Below are positions 36,854 through 47,420 of a DNA stretch of 64,000 nucleotides, in pieces. The translations under genes were made by a program, and so were the position numbers. Under the pieces are notes generated by a model. It was not told where the DNA came from. It ran no database searches and saw only the letters and a list, made by a program, of their open reading frames with translations. Origin of the DNA: Oasisia sp. SBJ-2009. Taxonomy: Eukaryota; Annelida; Polychaeta; Sabellida; Siboglinidae. The stretch is from contig OZ024867.1 in the NCBI GenBank assembly GCA_964017155.1, positions 27,201,109 through 27,265,108 on the forward strand, read 5' to 3'. Within the stretch, counting starts at the first letter, position 1. Each line of letters starts with the position of its first letter.

Positions 36854-38391
36854 CCATGAAAACGACCGCCAGCAGCCGCCAAACTTCTCATCACTTGTCT
36901 TACATACATATACATACACTATGTTATAAAATAAAATCACTTGCATTCCTCTAACGAAGAAAATTCACAAAAGTAACTCGATCGCAGATCCCGACGGCAA
37001 CTCAGGCTCTTCGGTTACCGTAACATCGCTATAAAAGTTAGATTTACACAAAATAACGTTAGGCGGCGCGGTGGTGAGCGCGTATATTTATAAACTTTAT
37101 TTACTGCATTAGCACGCGTGAAATAGTTTAATTAATCAAGTAATAATTAATTATTATCATTACAAAGACCTTCAGAAAATGTTAAGTTTTCTTATAATAT
37201 AATTATAATATTTCTTTTCTTATAGCGCCAAATCCATAATTGTTTGTGGTGCTTCACAATATGATGTTATTAAAATATATGCAATAAGAAGAATGCTACC
37301 CACAGGTAATATTTAAAAAATTAAAAAATGCATGTGTTTGCATAAAATTACGTGTTGTTCGATGATGTCACATTGTTAATTTTCAGAATATTTTTATAAA
37401 CATCCCGCGTGTACTGCAAGCATGCAAGCTTATATTATATAAACGATGTTTTTAACAATGATAACGAAACAATAACATATTATTTTTGAATGCTCCAAAA
37501 CCTTCTTTTTCTACCACCATATATTTCCCATATTATATTCATATTCTGCTTAAATTTCAGTGATTTATTGTCCCGATAATTAATACAGTGTTTTGTCCAA
37601 AAATAATTATTACATCGTGTATTACATATCTGGTGGTGGAAATATAATTCATGAGTAGAAAAATGTATAGCTTCAATAATATTTTCTTATGCATACTGTG
37701 TGTATGTGCTGAATGAAAATTATTGTTACGTCGTAATTATTTTACCATCTTAATTATTTATTACCTTTACATTAATTTACCACTGTTATGTCTATTGTTA
37801 TGGAATTTGTATGGGTTCTTTTTAATACTGATAGGTCACTTAGTTAATTACATAGACACACATATTTTCATTATTTATTTTGAAATATTATCTGTGGGTA
37901 GTATTCTTCTTATTGTATTTTTAATAGCAGTATGTTGTGAAGCGCCACAACCAATTATGGATGTAACGCTATATAAATAAAATACTATATTATAATAAAA
38001 CTCATAATTTCCTGCAAATCATAGTGATGATAATAATTAATTATTACTATATTATTTACAATTAATTAAACTATTTTGCGCGTGCGAATGCAGTAAGTAA
38101 AGTTTATCAATATTCGCGCGCACAAACGTGCCGTCTAATGGCATTTTGTGTAAGGCTAACTTATTTTTGCGATTTTACGGTACCGGCCAGCGGTCATCGA
38201 AATTGCCGTCGACAGCAGCGCGTTTGTTTTATGGATTTTCTTCGTTAGAGGAATGCAAGTGATTTTATTTTATAACGTAGTGTGTGTATATGTATATAAC
38301 GTACGTTAGGATAAGATTGGCGGCTGTTGGTGGTCGTTTTGATGGTTAGGTCAATCAAATTGGGTCGTCTTGGATTGGCGCTGTGTCTGTG
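36806..38391. repeat. Large imperfect inverted repeat, arms about 750 bp
   Basis: The left arm (36806 to about 37560) pairs with the reverse complement of the right arm (about 37640-38391). CAGACACAGCG marks both outer ends. Shared blocks in order inward are GACCTAACCAT, AAATAAAATCACTTGCATTC, CTCTAACGAAGAAAAT, TAATAATTAATTATTATCAT, TCCATAATTG.TTGTGG.GC and ATAAGAAGAAT.CTACCCAC. A spacer of under ~100 bp separates them. Arms differ by many substitutions and small indels, so this is old, not an assembly mirror. Confidence 0.88.
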
Positions 38392-39120
38392 ACTGTCCCA
38401 ATGAATCCACCGAAACACTGTTTCAGTTCTGCTCGATTCAAAGGTTAACAAGAAGACATCTTAGTGATACTGTCTTTCACTGTACTGTTACCATAAGCGT
38501 ATGAGGAACAGTGTGGCATATTGCTGTCGCGATTTCGTGGTAAACCGACGTAAGGCAACTCTTAGCGTACCGCTTGGCTCTCTGTTATGACAGCTGAACC
38601 AGCAGACGACTCTCTGACGTATTACTTTTCCAAACTGCTGGGTTGTGATTGGTTGCAAGGTCCAAGATGGGCCGGTTCATGGTGTCGGTGATTTAGCTAG
38701 ATTTTCCCACTTTAAGACCACTTTCTGAGGTAACCACTAAGGTGAAAAATTGGATTGTAGATGCAAATGATTAGCTATTGTAAACTCTTTTAGGTGCATA
38801 ACACTAAACTGTTGCCTTTTTTCACTTTAATATCCAATATTATTTGTTCATATTTGCAGCATCTTGAGAGTATACCATAAGCTTGGATCGTGCTAAATGT
38901 AAGAGAATTTGGTTCATGGTAACTAAGGTAGTTCTAAGCAAACATGTTCTTAAACTTCGAACAGCTTTTTCTCAGTTTCAACATTTTGACCCCTTGCAAT
39001 GTTCAATGTGACATAACTCCGGCTAGGATAAAGCTACATCCATAATTGATGTACCATTTTAAAGATTAATAGCTGACCTTTCCAAAGGTATACAGAACTC
39101 TTTTTTTTATATAAGACTCT
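38392..39120. other. Non-coding stretch
   Basis: No frame, repeat or RNA recognised. Confidence 0.4.
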
Positions 39121-39139
39121 TTTCATTCGAACATGTCAC

Positions 39140-39182
39140 ACACATACATACATATACACACATATATATATATATATATACA

Positions 39183-39235
<53 letters not shown>

Positions 39236-39236
39236 T
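39140..39236. repeat. (TA)n microsatellite
   Basis: Interrupted alternating TA. Confidence 0.95.
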
Positions 39237-39582
39237 GTAGATGTGTAATTAACTGTGAAGATACTAGCCTGTGACTTAAGAGAACACTATTGCAGTTGCA
39301 GCAAATTATCATTACAAATCACCAACTTGTATATCTTTGATGAATTTACGGTAAATAGATATATTTTAATATGCTGTGGTATTGAAATAAGTTTGTAAAA
39401 CTGTTTCACATGATGTTCAGTGATATTCAAGACTCATTATAATGTTGCCAACCTATTTTTGAAAGTTAACTTTGGTATACAATGTTTCAGGTGAAACCAA
39501 AAATTAATCATTATTTTATTTTTAATATTGGTAGGAAAATGGGCTACTAACAACTTATCTATTGTATGATTTTAACATACTT

Positions 39583-39748
39583 TGGAGCATACATTTGTTG
39601 ATGAGTATGACGTTTTGACCTGGCAGCTACAGGCCTTGTTCACGTACTGGTGTCAAGTGTATTGGCTCAGATTTTGTCAGGATATTTTGGTTGTATATGG
39701 CAGGCAGATGGTATCCCTGGTCTCTGTTCATGGTAGGGGCTCACTGTT

Positions 39749-39846
<98 letters not shown>

Positions 39847-39865
39847 GTATGTATATATATATATG

Positions 39866-39910
<45 letters not shown>

Positions 39911-40047
39911 GTGTATATATATATATGTGTATATATATGTATGTATATATATATGTATATATATGTGTGTATATATATATATGTATATATATATGTATAT
40001 ATATATGTATATATATATATGTATATATATATGTATATATATATATG

Positions 40048-40094
<47 letters not shown>

Positions 40095-40209
40095 GTATAT
40101 ATATATGTATATATATATGTATATATATATATATGTATATATATATGTATATATATATGTATGTATATATATATGTATATATATATGTATATATATATAT
40201 ATATGTATA

Positions 40210-40262
<53 letters not shown>

Positions 40263-40605
40263 CCTCCTTCACTCTTCTCTTGTTACAGTTGGATTCACAG
40301 GTCAGTACGTTAGTGTTCTTCAAGGACACTTAGTGTTCTGTGGCCCGACAATGATCTGCTACTCCTGTTGGTTTATCCAGGTTTGTATGTTCTTTGAGTC
40401 TCTGGTTGAGTGGTCTCTTGGTTCCACCAATGTATGTGTGGCTGCTGTTGATGTCACATGTTAAGTTATAGATAGTTCCACATCTACAAATTATCCGGCC
40501 GAAATCTGCGCCAACACACGGGACGCCAGTATGTGAACAAGGCCTGTAGCTGACGGGTCGAAATGTCATACTTATCGACAAATTTATGCTCCAAAGTAAG
40601 TTAAA
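39583..40605. repeat. Inverted repeat (about 75 bp arms) flanking a microsatellite and a Penelope fragment
   Basis: 39583-39660 and the reverse complement of 40527-40602 share CCAGTA.GTGAACAAGG, CCTGTAGCTG, TCATACT.ATC and ATGCTCCAAAGTA. Penelope-like elements often carry inverted or tandem terminal repeats, so these may be remnants of the element's terminal repeats. Confidence 0.65.
39750..40260. repeat. TATA/TATG-rich microsatellite
   Basis: About 500 bp of TA interrupted by TG at irregular 8-16 bp spacing. Open frames reading IYIYMYIY are compositional. Confidence 0.97.
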
Positions 40606-40640
40606 TTCATACAATAAACCATGAACAATATATTCAATAA
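40262..40640 (-). pseudogene. Penelope-like element, GIY-YIG endonuclease fragment
   Basis: The minus strand reads [20 protein letters not shown] then [37 protein letters not shown] and [11 protein letters not shown]. The arrangement (I)Y.+TC....YIG.TKRPL..RL.EH, then A.H....H, then +RR.KEA.+I is the GIY-YIG nuclease of Penelope-like retroelements, which nicks the target for insertion. One in-frame stop (40330-40332) inactivates it, and the frame runs into the TA microsatellite. No reverse-transcriptase domain remains. Confidence 0.72.
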
Positions 40641-40654
40641 CAACTTGTCTGTTT

Positions 40655-40900
40655 GCAGGTCGGAGGGTCATCAAGTGGTGACTATCCGCCATGCAGGAGG
40701 CAACACCAGATGATCAGGGGTCAGACCTTCAGATGAAGACGATGACTTCTTCATTAGAAAGCACGACAACTCAGCAGCTCTCACACAACTTGATGAGTAT
40801 CTGTTGATTCGATCGACAGAGACAGTGGCAGTTGCGACATGGCCACTGATCAAGTGAGTGTTCACCGAGACAAACATTGCTCTGCCAGGTAGTGCAGTGT
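40655..40900 (+). pseudogene. hAT-A copy 2, C-terminal dimerisation exon
   Basis: It reads PSDEDDDFFIRKHDNSAALT, QLDEYLLIRSTETVAVATWP, LIK, TGA, VFTETNIALPGSAV. The family motif is DFF.........L..YL..........P.IK.LF...NT.LPSSAPVERLFS, the hAT dimerisation helix set. The stop at the position after LIK and loss of the VERLFS end make it non-functional. Confidence 0.68.
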
Positions 40901-40917
40901 GTGAGTGCCAGGGGCGA

Positions 40918-41434
40918 CTTCGATTGAGCTACTTGAGTTACTCGCGTAACCCCAACGTGGCATCTGATTTATGATAATTTACACTGCGCGCGCAGTACTA
41001 TGAGCGTAATCCAACTGAACACCGAAGACTGTGATCATGGGCATAAACCCCTTTAAGTAAATAAATAAAATAAAGTATTACCACCCGTAGTTGTTTAGTG
41101 TGTAAATTGTGACGTTTTTCTAGGTTTTAAAATTTTAATTTATAGAATGTGGTGACTTTAATCCATATTTAAATGATTGTGTCATTTAATGTTTTTTTAT
41201 ATTTCTTATGCAGTAGGGGCCTACGTTCCCTGTTCGCTGTCACTGCTAATGATGTCAGTTACTCGAGTGAATCCTGTCAAACTCGCAATCGCCTTGAATA
41301 GCGGCCTTGAAGATTCACCTTGCTAATCTAGGTCAAAAATTGTCATGTACTCCAGTGATCTAGGCTGTTCGATTGGGAATCGCGTAACCCTAGGGTTAGG
41401 CGAGATACTCGCGTAACTCAATCAAAATCGGCCC
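40918..41434. mobile_element. MITE-like element with imperfect ~35-bp terminal inverted repeats
   Basis: The left end GATTGAGCTACTTGAGTTAC then TCGCGTAACCCCA pairs with the right end read in reverse, GATTGAGTTACGCGAGTATC then TCGCCTAACCCTA. There is no coding capacity. The inner right part (GCGGCCTTGAAGATTCACCT and on) recurs at 55325. Target duplications were not clear. Confidence 0.55.
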
Positions 41435-41759
41435 TTCAGTGCAGCTGGACACATCTTCACCCCCCGAGGGCCCACATTTGTGGCAGCAATTTTGAGAATC
41501 AGCTTTTGTTAAATTTGAACAAGAACTTTGTTCAATGAACTGAAGGAGGCGACACTTGCCTGTGAATACTTTTTTGACTTTTGTGTTACAATACATTTTG
41601 TGTTCTACTTTAATTCAAGTACTTTTAGAAAGTAATTTGACTCAAGTAGATTTTTACAAGTTACTTTTACTTCTACTCAAGTAGTTTTGAAGAGACTTAT
41701 ATTTTACGACTTCTCAAGTACAAAATAAAAGTAATCCAGTCACCTCTGCTTGGCGGTTA

Positions 41760-42957
41760 TTGTAGTGTATGAGCAGATGAATGGCAGGTGGCTGGTTGTT
41801 GCAGTGGTTGTTGTCGGTTGTTGCAGTGTATTAGCTGATGGGTGAAAGGTGGCTGGTTGTTGCCATGGTTGTTGTTGGTTGTTGCAATGTATTAGCTGAT
41901 GAGTGAGAGGTGGCTGGTTGTTGCCATGGTTGTTGGTTGTTGCAATGTATTAGCTGATGAGTGAGAGGTGGCTGGTAGTCGCAGTGGTTGTTGTCGGTTG
42001 TTGCAGTGTATTAGCTGATGAGTGGGAGGTGGCTGGTTGTTGCAGTGGTTGTTGTCGGTTATTGCAGTGTATTAACCGGATGAGTTGGAGGGGGCTGGTT
42101 GTTGCAGTGGTTGTTGTTGGTTGTTGCAATGTATTAGCTGATGAGTGAGAGGTGGCTGGTTGTCGCAGTGGTTGCTGTCGGTTGTTGCAGTGTATTAGCT
42201 GATGAGTGGGAGGTGGCTGGTTGTTGCAGTGGTTGTTGTCGGTTGTTGCAGTGTATTCGCCAGATGAGTGGGAGGTGGCTGGTTGTTGCAGTGGTTGTTG
42301 TCGGTTATTGCAGTGTATTAACCGGATGAGTTGGAGGGGGCTGGTTGTTGCAGTGGTTGTTGTTGGTTGTTGCAGTGTATGAGCAAATGAGTGGGGGGTG
42401 GTTGGTTGTTGCAGTGGTTGTTGTTGGTTGTTGTAGTGTATGAGCAGATGAATGAGAGGTGGTTGGTTGTTGCAGTGGTTGTTGTCGGTTGTTGCAGTGC
42501 ATTAGCTGGATGAGTGGGAGGTGGCTGTTGGTTGCAGTGGCTGTTGTCAGTTGTTGCAGTGTATGAGCAGATGAGTGGGAGGTGGCTGGTTGTGGCAGTG
42601 GCTGTTGTCAGTTGTTGCAGTGTATGAGCAGATGAGTGGGAGGTGGCTGGTTGTTGCAGTGGCTGTTGTCAGTTGTTGCAGTGTATGAGCAGATGAGTGG
42701 GAGGTGGCTGGTTGTGGCAGTGGCTGTTGTCAGTTGTTGCAGTGTATGAGCAGATGAGTGGGAGGTGGCTGGTTGTTGCAGTGGCTGTTGTCAGTTGTTG
42801 CAGTGTATGAGCAGATGAGTGGGAGGTGGCTGGTTGTGGCAGTGGCTGTTGTCAGTTGTTGCAGTGTATGAGCAGATGAGTGGGAGGTGGCTGGTTGTTG
42901 CAGTGGCTGTTGTCAGTTGTTGCAGTGTATGAGCAGATGAGTGGGAGGTGGCTGGTT
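41760..42957. repeat. About 62-bp array built from a kinase-exon splice acceptor, left part
   Basis: The unit contains GATGAGTGGGAGGTGGCTGG, TTGTTGCAGTGGTTGTTGTC and GGTTGTTGCAG then TGTAT(T/G)AGC. TTGTTGCAG is acceptor-like. Following bases read in frame as Y-E-P-D-E-W-E-V-A in units with GAGCCGGATGAATGGGAGG, which is the start of the insulin-receptor kinase exon that follows the array at 45509. The array resumes at 44463 after a LINE insertion. Confidence 0.93.
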
Positions 42958-44462
42958 GTGGCGGGTTGGGATGGCAGAACTACTTCCTCGTAGTCCAACC
43001 TGGGCACTAGTCGTAATAGACTAGTGGCTAAGCGTTCTGTCTGTCTCCGTCGGGCGGGGTTCCTAGCAGAGTTGTATTTGGTGCGTTTTGTGTCGCAAAA
43101 TGAGTGAGTCTGATGCCACAGTGTTGGACAGCACCGCAATGAGCAATGTTGGTAAAGGTGCGGAGAGCGCTGGGGGGTTGGGGCGTTTCCCGCCAAGACC
43201 GATAAGTACGGAGTATGTGGCTGTGCGGGGTTATTTTCCCCACCATCAGGGATAAATCACAGCACAAGAGGCTGGTACGGTAGTAACGGTACGAGAATTC
43301 ATCTAGTTACCAAGTCCGGGTGGACAGAGGACGAGATGGTGCTCGTGGCTCGTGAGGAGAATCGGCTGGTGGAGAAAGGTAGGCATCTGTGTGGGAACGA
43401 ATCTGCGAACATCACAGTGAACCAAGACCTGTTTCCGAACAGGTCAGCCGATGCCATCCGAGGGCTGAGGAAATCGGTTAAGTATCGTGCGATGAGAGAC
43501 AGACTGCCGTTGGGAGGTTCACCGGCCGAGGACCAGCTCGACTAAGAGTGCCCCTGGGAGGCACGTTTATGGACGGTGGTAGGGGGCATGCCTCCAACCC
43601 CTACCCAGGCAGAAATGAGAGAGAGGGCTAGGCGCCGTCCATCCCCTTGGCGGAACCAAAGGATCGTACGGGGTGAAGTTATGTTGGACGGCGGGGGAAT
43701 TTGAAGCGTTGGCTGTAGTGGGGGACAGGCTGAGGGCCATACACTGCACGAACATCAACCATAAATTACACCAGAAATGTCCTGACTGCACACTAGAAAC
43801 GATCAAGGGTATGCGAAGGCTGCCCAAGTACAGAGCATTACTTGGCCGTTCACGGGTGCCGGTAACAGTGGCCTTAGTCTAGATTCCGCCCAGCAAGGAA
43901 GTAGAAAGAGGGTCTAGTCCCCAGGTGGAAAGTCTGTTGGGTTCCCCGCCGTCCCCTGCTTCGCCAGACATGATACAAACTAATGTGATCCGGACCCCCG
44001 ATGTACCAAGTGAAGAGAGGAGTGAAGAGAGGAGTGAAGAGACCAGAAGTGAAGAAGATCATGTAAGGGAAGTTTTAGACTTCTCCACCTAGGCGCATCC
44101 ATCGTGTAATCCCCAGTCGGAAGACTCGAGTCAACCCTCTGGGAACGATGGTGGAAGGTCGCCAAACCTTTTTGATTCTGCTGAATCATTTATCCTATAC
44201 AGAAGCATACTATGTGAAGCGTTATTACAAGCACAATATTGTTTTGTAGGGCTAGACACCACTGAGTTCATCGGATTCAAACCTGATCAGTTGAGTCAGA
44301 TGGACAAATTAAACATCGACAGTGGATACGCTCGCTGGATACAAAACGAGCTCAGAACGGCAAGTTCACGAAAGGGGCCGCACCAGAGGGCAAGACGCCG
44401 GGAGGCTGGGCCGAGGGACAGTGAAGCCACTGGCCCAGCTGAACCCATGGGGCGAAGAAAGC
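42958..44462 (+). mobile_element. LINE-type insertion (N-terminal part, two Myb/SANT-like domains) inside the array
   Basis: The insertion interrupts one repeat unit. On + one frame reads WTEDEMVLVAREENRL and FPNRSADAIRGLRKSVKYRA (from 43321). A second block at 43673 reads KLCWTAGEFEALAVVGDRL and CTLETIKGMRRLPKYRALL. The pattern W(T).. E....A..E ... N..L....R....I+G.R+...Y is the Myb/SANT-like DNA-binding region that precedes reverse transcriptase in R2/NeSL-type LINEs, from general knowledge. No reverse transcriptase is present, and stops separate the blocks, so only the 5' portion was kept. A fragment of a relative lies at 3137-3280. Confidence 0.55.
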
Positions 44463-45508
44463 ACTGGATGAGTGGGAGGTGGCTGGTTGTTGCAGTGGTT
44501 GTTGTCAATTGTTGCAGTGTATTAGCCGGATGGATAGGAGGTGGTTGGTTGTTGTTGGTTGTTGTAGTTTATTAGCCGTATGGATTGGAGGTGGTTGGTT
44601 GTTGCAGTGGTTGTTATTGGTTGTTGTAGTTTATTAGCTGGATGGATTACAGGTGGTTGGTTGTTGTCGGTTGTAGTTTATTAGCCGGATGGATTGGAGG
44701 TGGCTGGTTGTTGCAGTGGTTGTTGTTGGTTGTTGCAGTGGTTGTTGTCGGATGAATGGGAGGTGGCTGGTTGTTGCAGTGGTTGTTGTCGGTTGTTGCA
44801 GTGTATTAGCCGGATGAATGGGAGGTGGCTGGTTGTTGCAGTGGTTGTTGTCGGTTGTTGCAGTGTATGAGCCGGATGAATGGGAGGTGGCTGGTTGTTG
44901 CAGTGGTTGTTGTCGGTTGTTGCAGTGTATGAGCCGTATGAATGGGAGGTGGCTGGTTGTTGCAGTGTTTGTTGTCGGTTGTTGCAGTGTATTAGCCGGA
45001 TGAATGGGAGGTGGCTGGTTGTTGCAGTGGTTGTTGTCGGTTGTTGCAGTGTATGAGCCGGATGAGTGGGAGGTGGCTGGTTGTTGCAGTGATTGTTGTT
45101 GGTTGTTGCAGTGTATGAGCAAATGAGTGGGAGATGGCTGGTTGTTGCAGTGGTTGTTGTCAGTTGTTGCAGTGTATTAGCCGGATGAGTAGGAAGTGGC
45201 TGGTTGTTGCAGTGGTTGTTGTCGGTTGTTGCAGTGTATGAGCTGATGATTGGGAGGTGGCTGGTTGTTGCAGTGGTTGTTGTTGGTTGTTGCAGTGTAT
45301 TAGACGTATGAATGGGAGATGGCTGGTTGTCACAGTGGTTGTTGTCGGTTGCAGCATATTAGCCGGATGAGTGGGAGGTGGCTAGTTGTTGCAGTGGTTG
45401 TTGTCAGTTGTTGTAGTGGTTGTTGTTGGTTGTTGCAGCGTATTAGCCAGATGAGTAGGAGGTGGCTGGTTGTTGCAGTGGTTGTTGTTGGTTGTTGCAG
45501 CGTATGAG
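44463..45508. repeat. About 62-bp acceptor-derived array, right part
   Basis: Same unit as 41760-42957, about 17 copies, more variable near 44520-44760. The last unit passes without a break into the kinase exon through TTGTTGCAG. Confidence 0.93.
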
Positions 45509-45634
45509 CTGGGAGGTGGCGCAGGACAACATCAAGTTGTTGTCGGAGCTGGGACAGGGCTCTTTGGGATGGTGTATGAGGGGACAGCCCACAATATCAA
45601 GGACAAGGCCGACATTGTCAAGGTCACAATCAAG
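45509..45634 (+). pseudogene. Insulin-receptor-type tyrosine kinase, ATP-binding-loop exon
   Basis: After TTGTTGCAG it reads MSWEVAQDNIKLLSELGQGS and, one base later, FGMVYEGTAHNIKDKADIVK then VTIK. Insulin receptor kinases read DEWEV.REKI.LLRELGQGSFGMVYEG.A..I.....ET.VAVKT, so Gly-x-Gly-x-Phe-Gly and the Val-x-Ile-Lys lysine are present. Compared with the array units, about 8 bp (CAGATGAG) are missing near the start, and one T is missing in TCTTTGGG. The two losses (9 bp) restore the outer frame but scramble the segment between them. It ends AAG then GCAAGT, a GC donor. Confidence 0.72.
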
Positions 45635-46078
45635 GCAAGTTATAGTCTACCTAATACTTCCTTGTGCTTCATGTTACCTGGAAGGTCTTGTCTGGTGTGT
45701 ATATGTGACAAGACGGGTCACAGGAATAGTTTTCGTGGCATCAGCGATATCGCTATTATTCTTCATGTTATTGAAGATATTGGTGTATCTTTTTGTGTCA
45801 TCAAAGATCACTATACAATATTATAACTTGATTGCATTAAAAATATAAATGTAAGTGTTTAAGCCATTAAACATCAGGGTACGTCTTTTGTAACACACAA
45901 ATATCAAGTCCAATCTTTGTGTCAACAAAAATATCTGTAATTAACTATGTCAGTGTAAGTCTTGTGTTGTCAGCAATCTCAATATAACTCTTCATGCCAT
46001 CAAAAATTCCACATCATAAGTGTTCATGTCAGCTGTATCATGGGTGTGTGTTTCATTACATGTTTCTCTCTTTTTCAG

Positions 46079-46168
46079 ACTGCAAATGATAATGCACCAG
46101 CAAATGATAGACTCAGCACCCACACACATGCACATGCATGCAAACATGTGTCTAATAAAGTGCAGTGA
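46079..46168 (+). pseudogene. Insulin-receptor-type kinase, next exon (degenerate)
   Basis: After CTTTTTCAG it reads TANDNAPANDRLSTH. Joined to VTIK from 45634 this gives VTIK-TANDNAPANDR, the equivalent of VAVKT.NE.A....R in insulin receptors. The continuation (THAHACKHVSNKVQ, TGA) has lost the FL.EA..MK motif. Confidence 0.5.
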
Positions 46169-46590
46169 TCCTGTCATTAATTTTTTTAGCAGTGTCGTGG
46201 TGTACATGAATGTGATTGCAATAAAAACAACTGTAAAAAAGTTCCATATTCACTAATTTATTTAAGAATGGGCCATATCTACAGTGTGGTGTGCTTGGTT
46301 TTAGGGCCTTCGGCTGCAGCCACGTGGTTAAGTTATTGGGCTGGTGTCAAAAGGCCAGCCAACATAAGTGATCATGGAATTGATGTCTGATGGCGACTTG
46401 AAACACTTCTTCAAATGCGTCGACCTGACAGTGAGGTAGGATGGTGATAAACCTGTGTTGTCTTTCTCTCAGTGTGAGGTATGAGTGAGATAATGCAGCA
46501 TTGTCTTCTCCCTGTAATAGTAAATACGAAAATAAGCAATACTTGCCAAATATGTCAAAGGTTCCTGTAGAACAGCCTTAGAAAGATGAC
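46169..46590. other. Non-coding stretch before the TIR element
   Basis: No exon recognised. GCCACGTGGTTAAGTTATTG at about 46319 is slightly tRNA A-box-like but no B box follows. Confidence 0.35.
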
Positions 46591-46597
46591 TATGAAT

Positions 46598-47361
46598 TAG
46601 GCCTGGGCAAGGAATTTATTATAAAATGTCATTTTTGACTTAACACAACTTTTTAACTTATTACTAGAATAACTCAATATTACATGCATCCAAGGACAAC
46701 AACATGGTCAACATGTACATAAATTATTAGAGTGGCATGACTAATATTTCCAGAGATATGCGATATTGAAAATGTGGGAATATGTTATTTTAGCAAATTG
46801 ACACTTGGCAAGAGACAAGCACAAAATTGAAAAAAGTCACTAAAGGCGATACAAATATGAATTTGTGAAAGATACATATTATATTCAGATAGTAAAACAA
46901 GTTTCATTCAGCCATGTCATGTCGTTTGGGTTTTATATGATGTTTTACTTTTTTCCCCGATTACCTCGGGGAAAAATGTCAAAACTTCAAGGTAGGTAGT
47001 TTAGATTCAAACAAAAATCTTTACTTTTCAACACAGATCAACCAAATTTGGCATGTAACTAGTTTTCAGTAGAATTGAGCTATTTCTCATTTTTTGCATA
47101 AATTATGCAAATTAGGTATCCAATATGGCCGCCATGACAGTGAAAATTAGGTATATTTTGACCATGCTCTAGTCAAACATATATTAAAGTTACAAACTTT
47201 TAATTTAGCACAGGTATTGTTGTTATGTATATCTACTGCATGATTTTCACATAAATCATATAATTGTGTTGTTTACGTGAAATAAGAGTTCTTCTAAAAA
47301 ATTCTCAATTTTGTGTAAAATTTTGACATAATTAACTAATCTATAATTTAGAAACCATTAA

Positions 47362-47420
<59 letters not shown>

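Larger units (their letters stand above)
31113..41748 (+). mobile_element. Putative hAT transposon remnant (hAT-A copy 2) between opposed hAT-type termini
   Basis: The left end CAGGGGTGTCATGTAAC and the inverted right end CAGAGGTGACTGGATTAC fit the hAT terminal consensus. Both are followed inward by repeated ACTTGAGTA/TTACTTT motifs typical of hAT subterminal regions. Between them lie a BED exon (ends 33921), core exons (34283-34380, 34715-34942) and a dimerisation exon (40655-40900) in correct order on +. Against a single simple insertion, the 8-bp flanks (CTCATTAC and CTTGGCGG) do not match. The ends may belong to different copies or a deletion removed one flank. Confidence 0.45.

Noticed and set aside
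39583..39660. Hammerhead ribozyme in the Penelope flank
   Set aside because: TTGATGAG and a GACCTG...CAGG hairpin are suggestive, but the required CGAAA core and cleavage context are not convincingly present.
39582..40464. ORFs reading IYIYMY over the TATA/TATG tract
   Set aside because: Microsatellite artefacts.
31113..41748. A simple single hAT insertion with target duplication
   Set aside because: The 8-bp flanks (CTCATTAC versus CTTGGCGG) do not match, so it is kept only as a lower-confidence composite.
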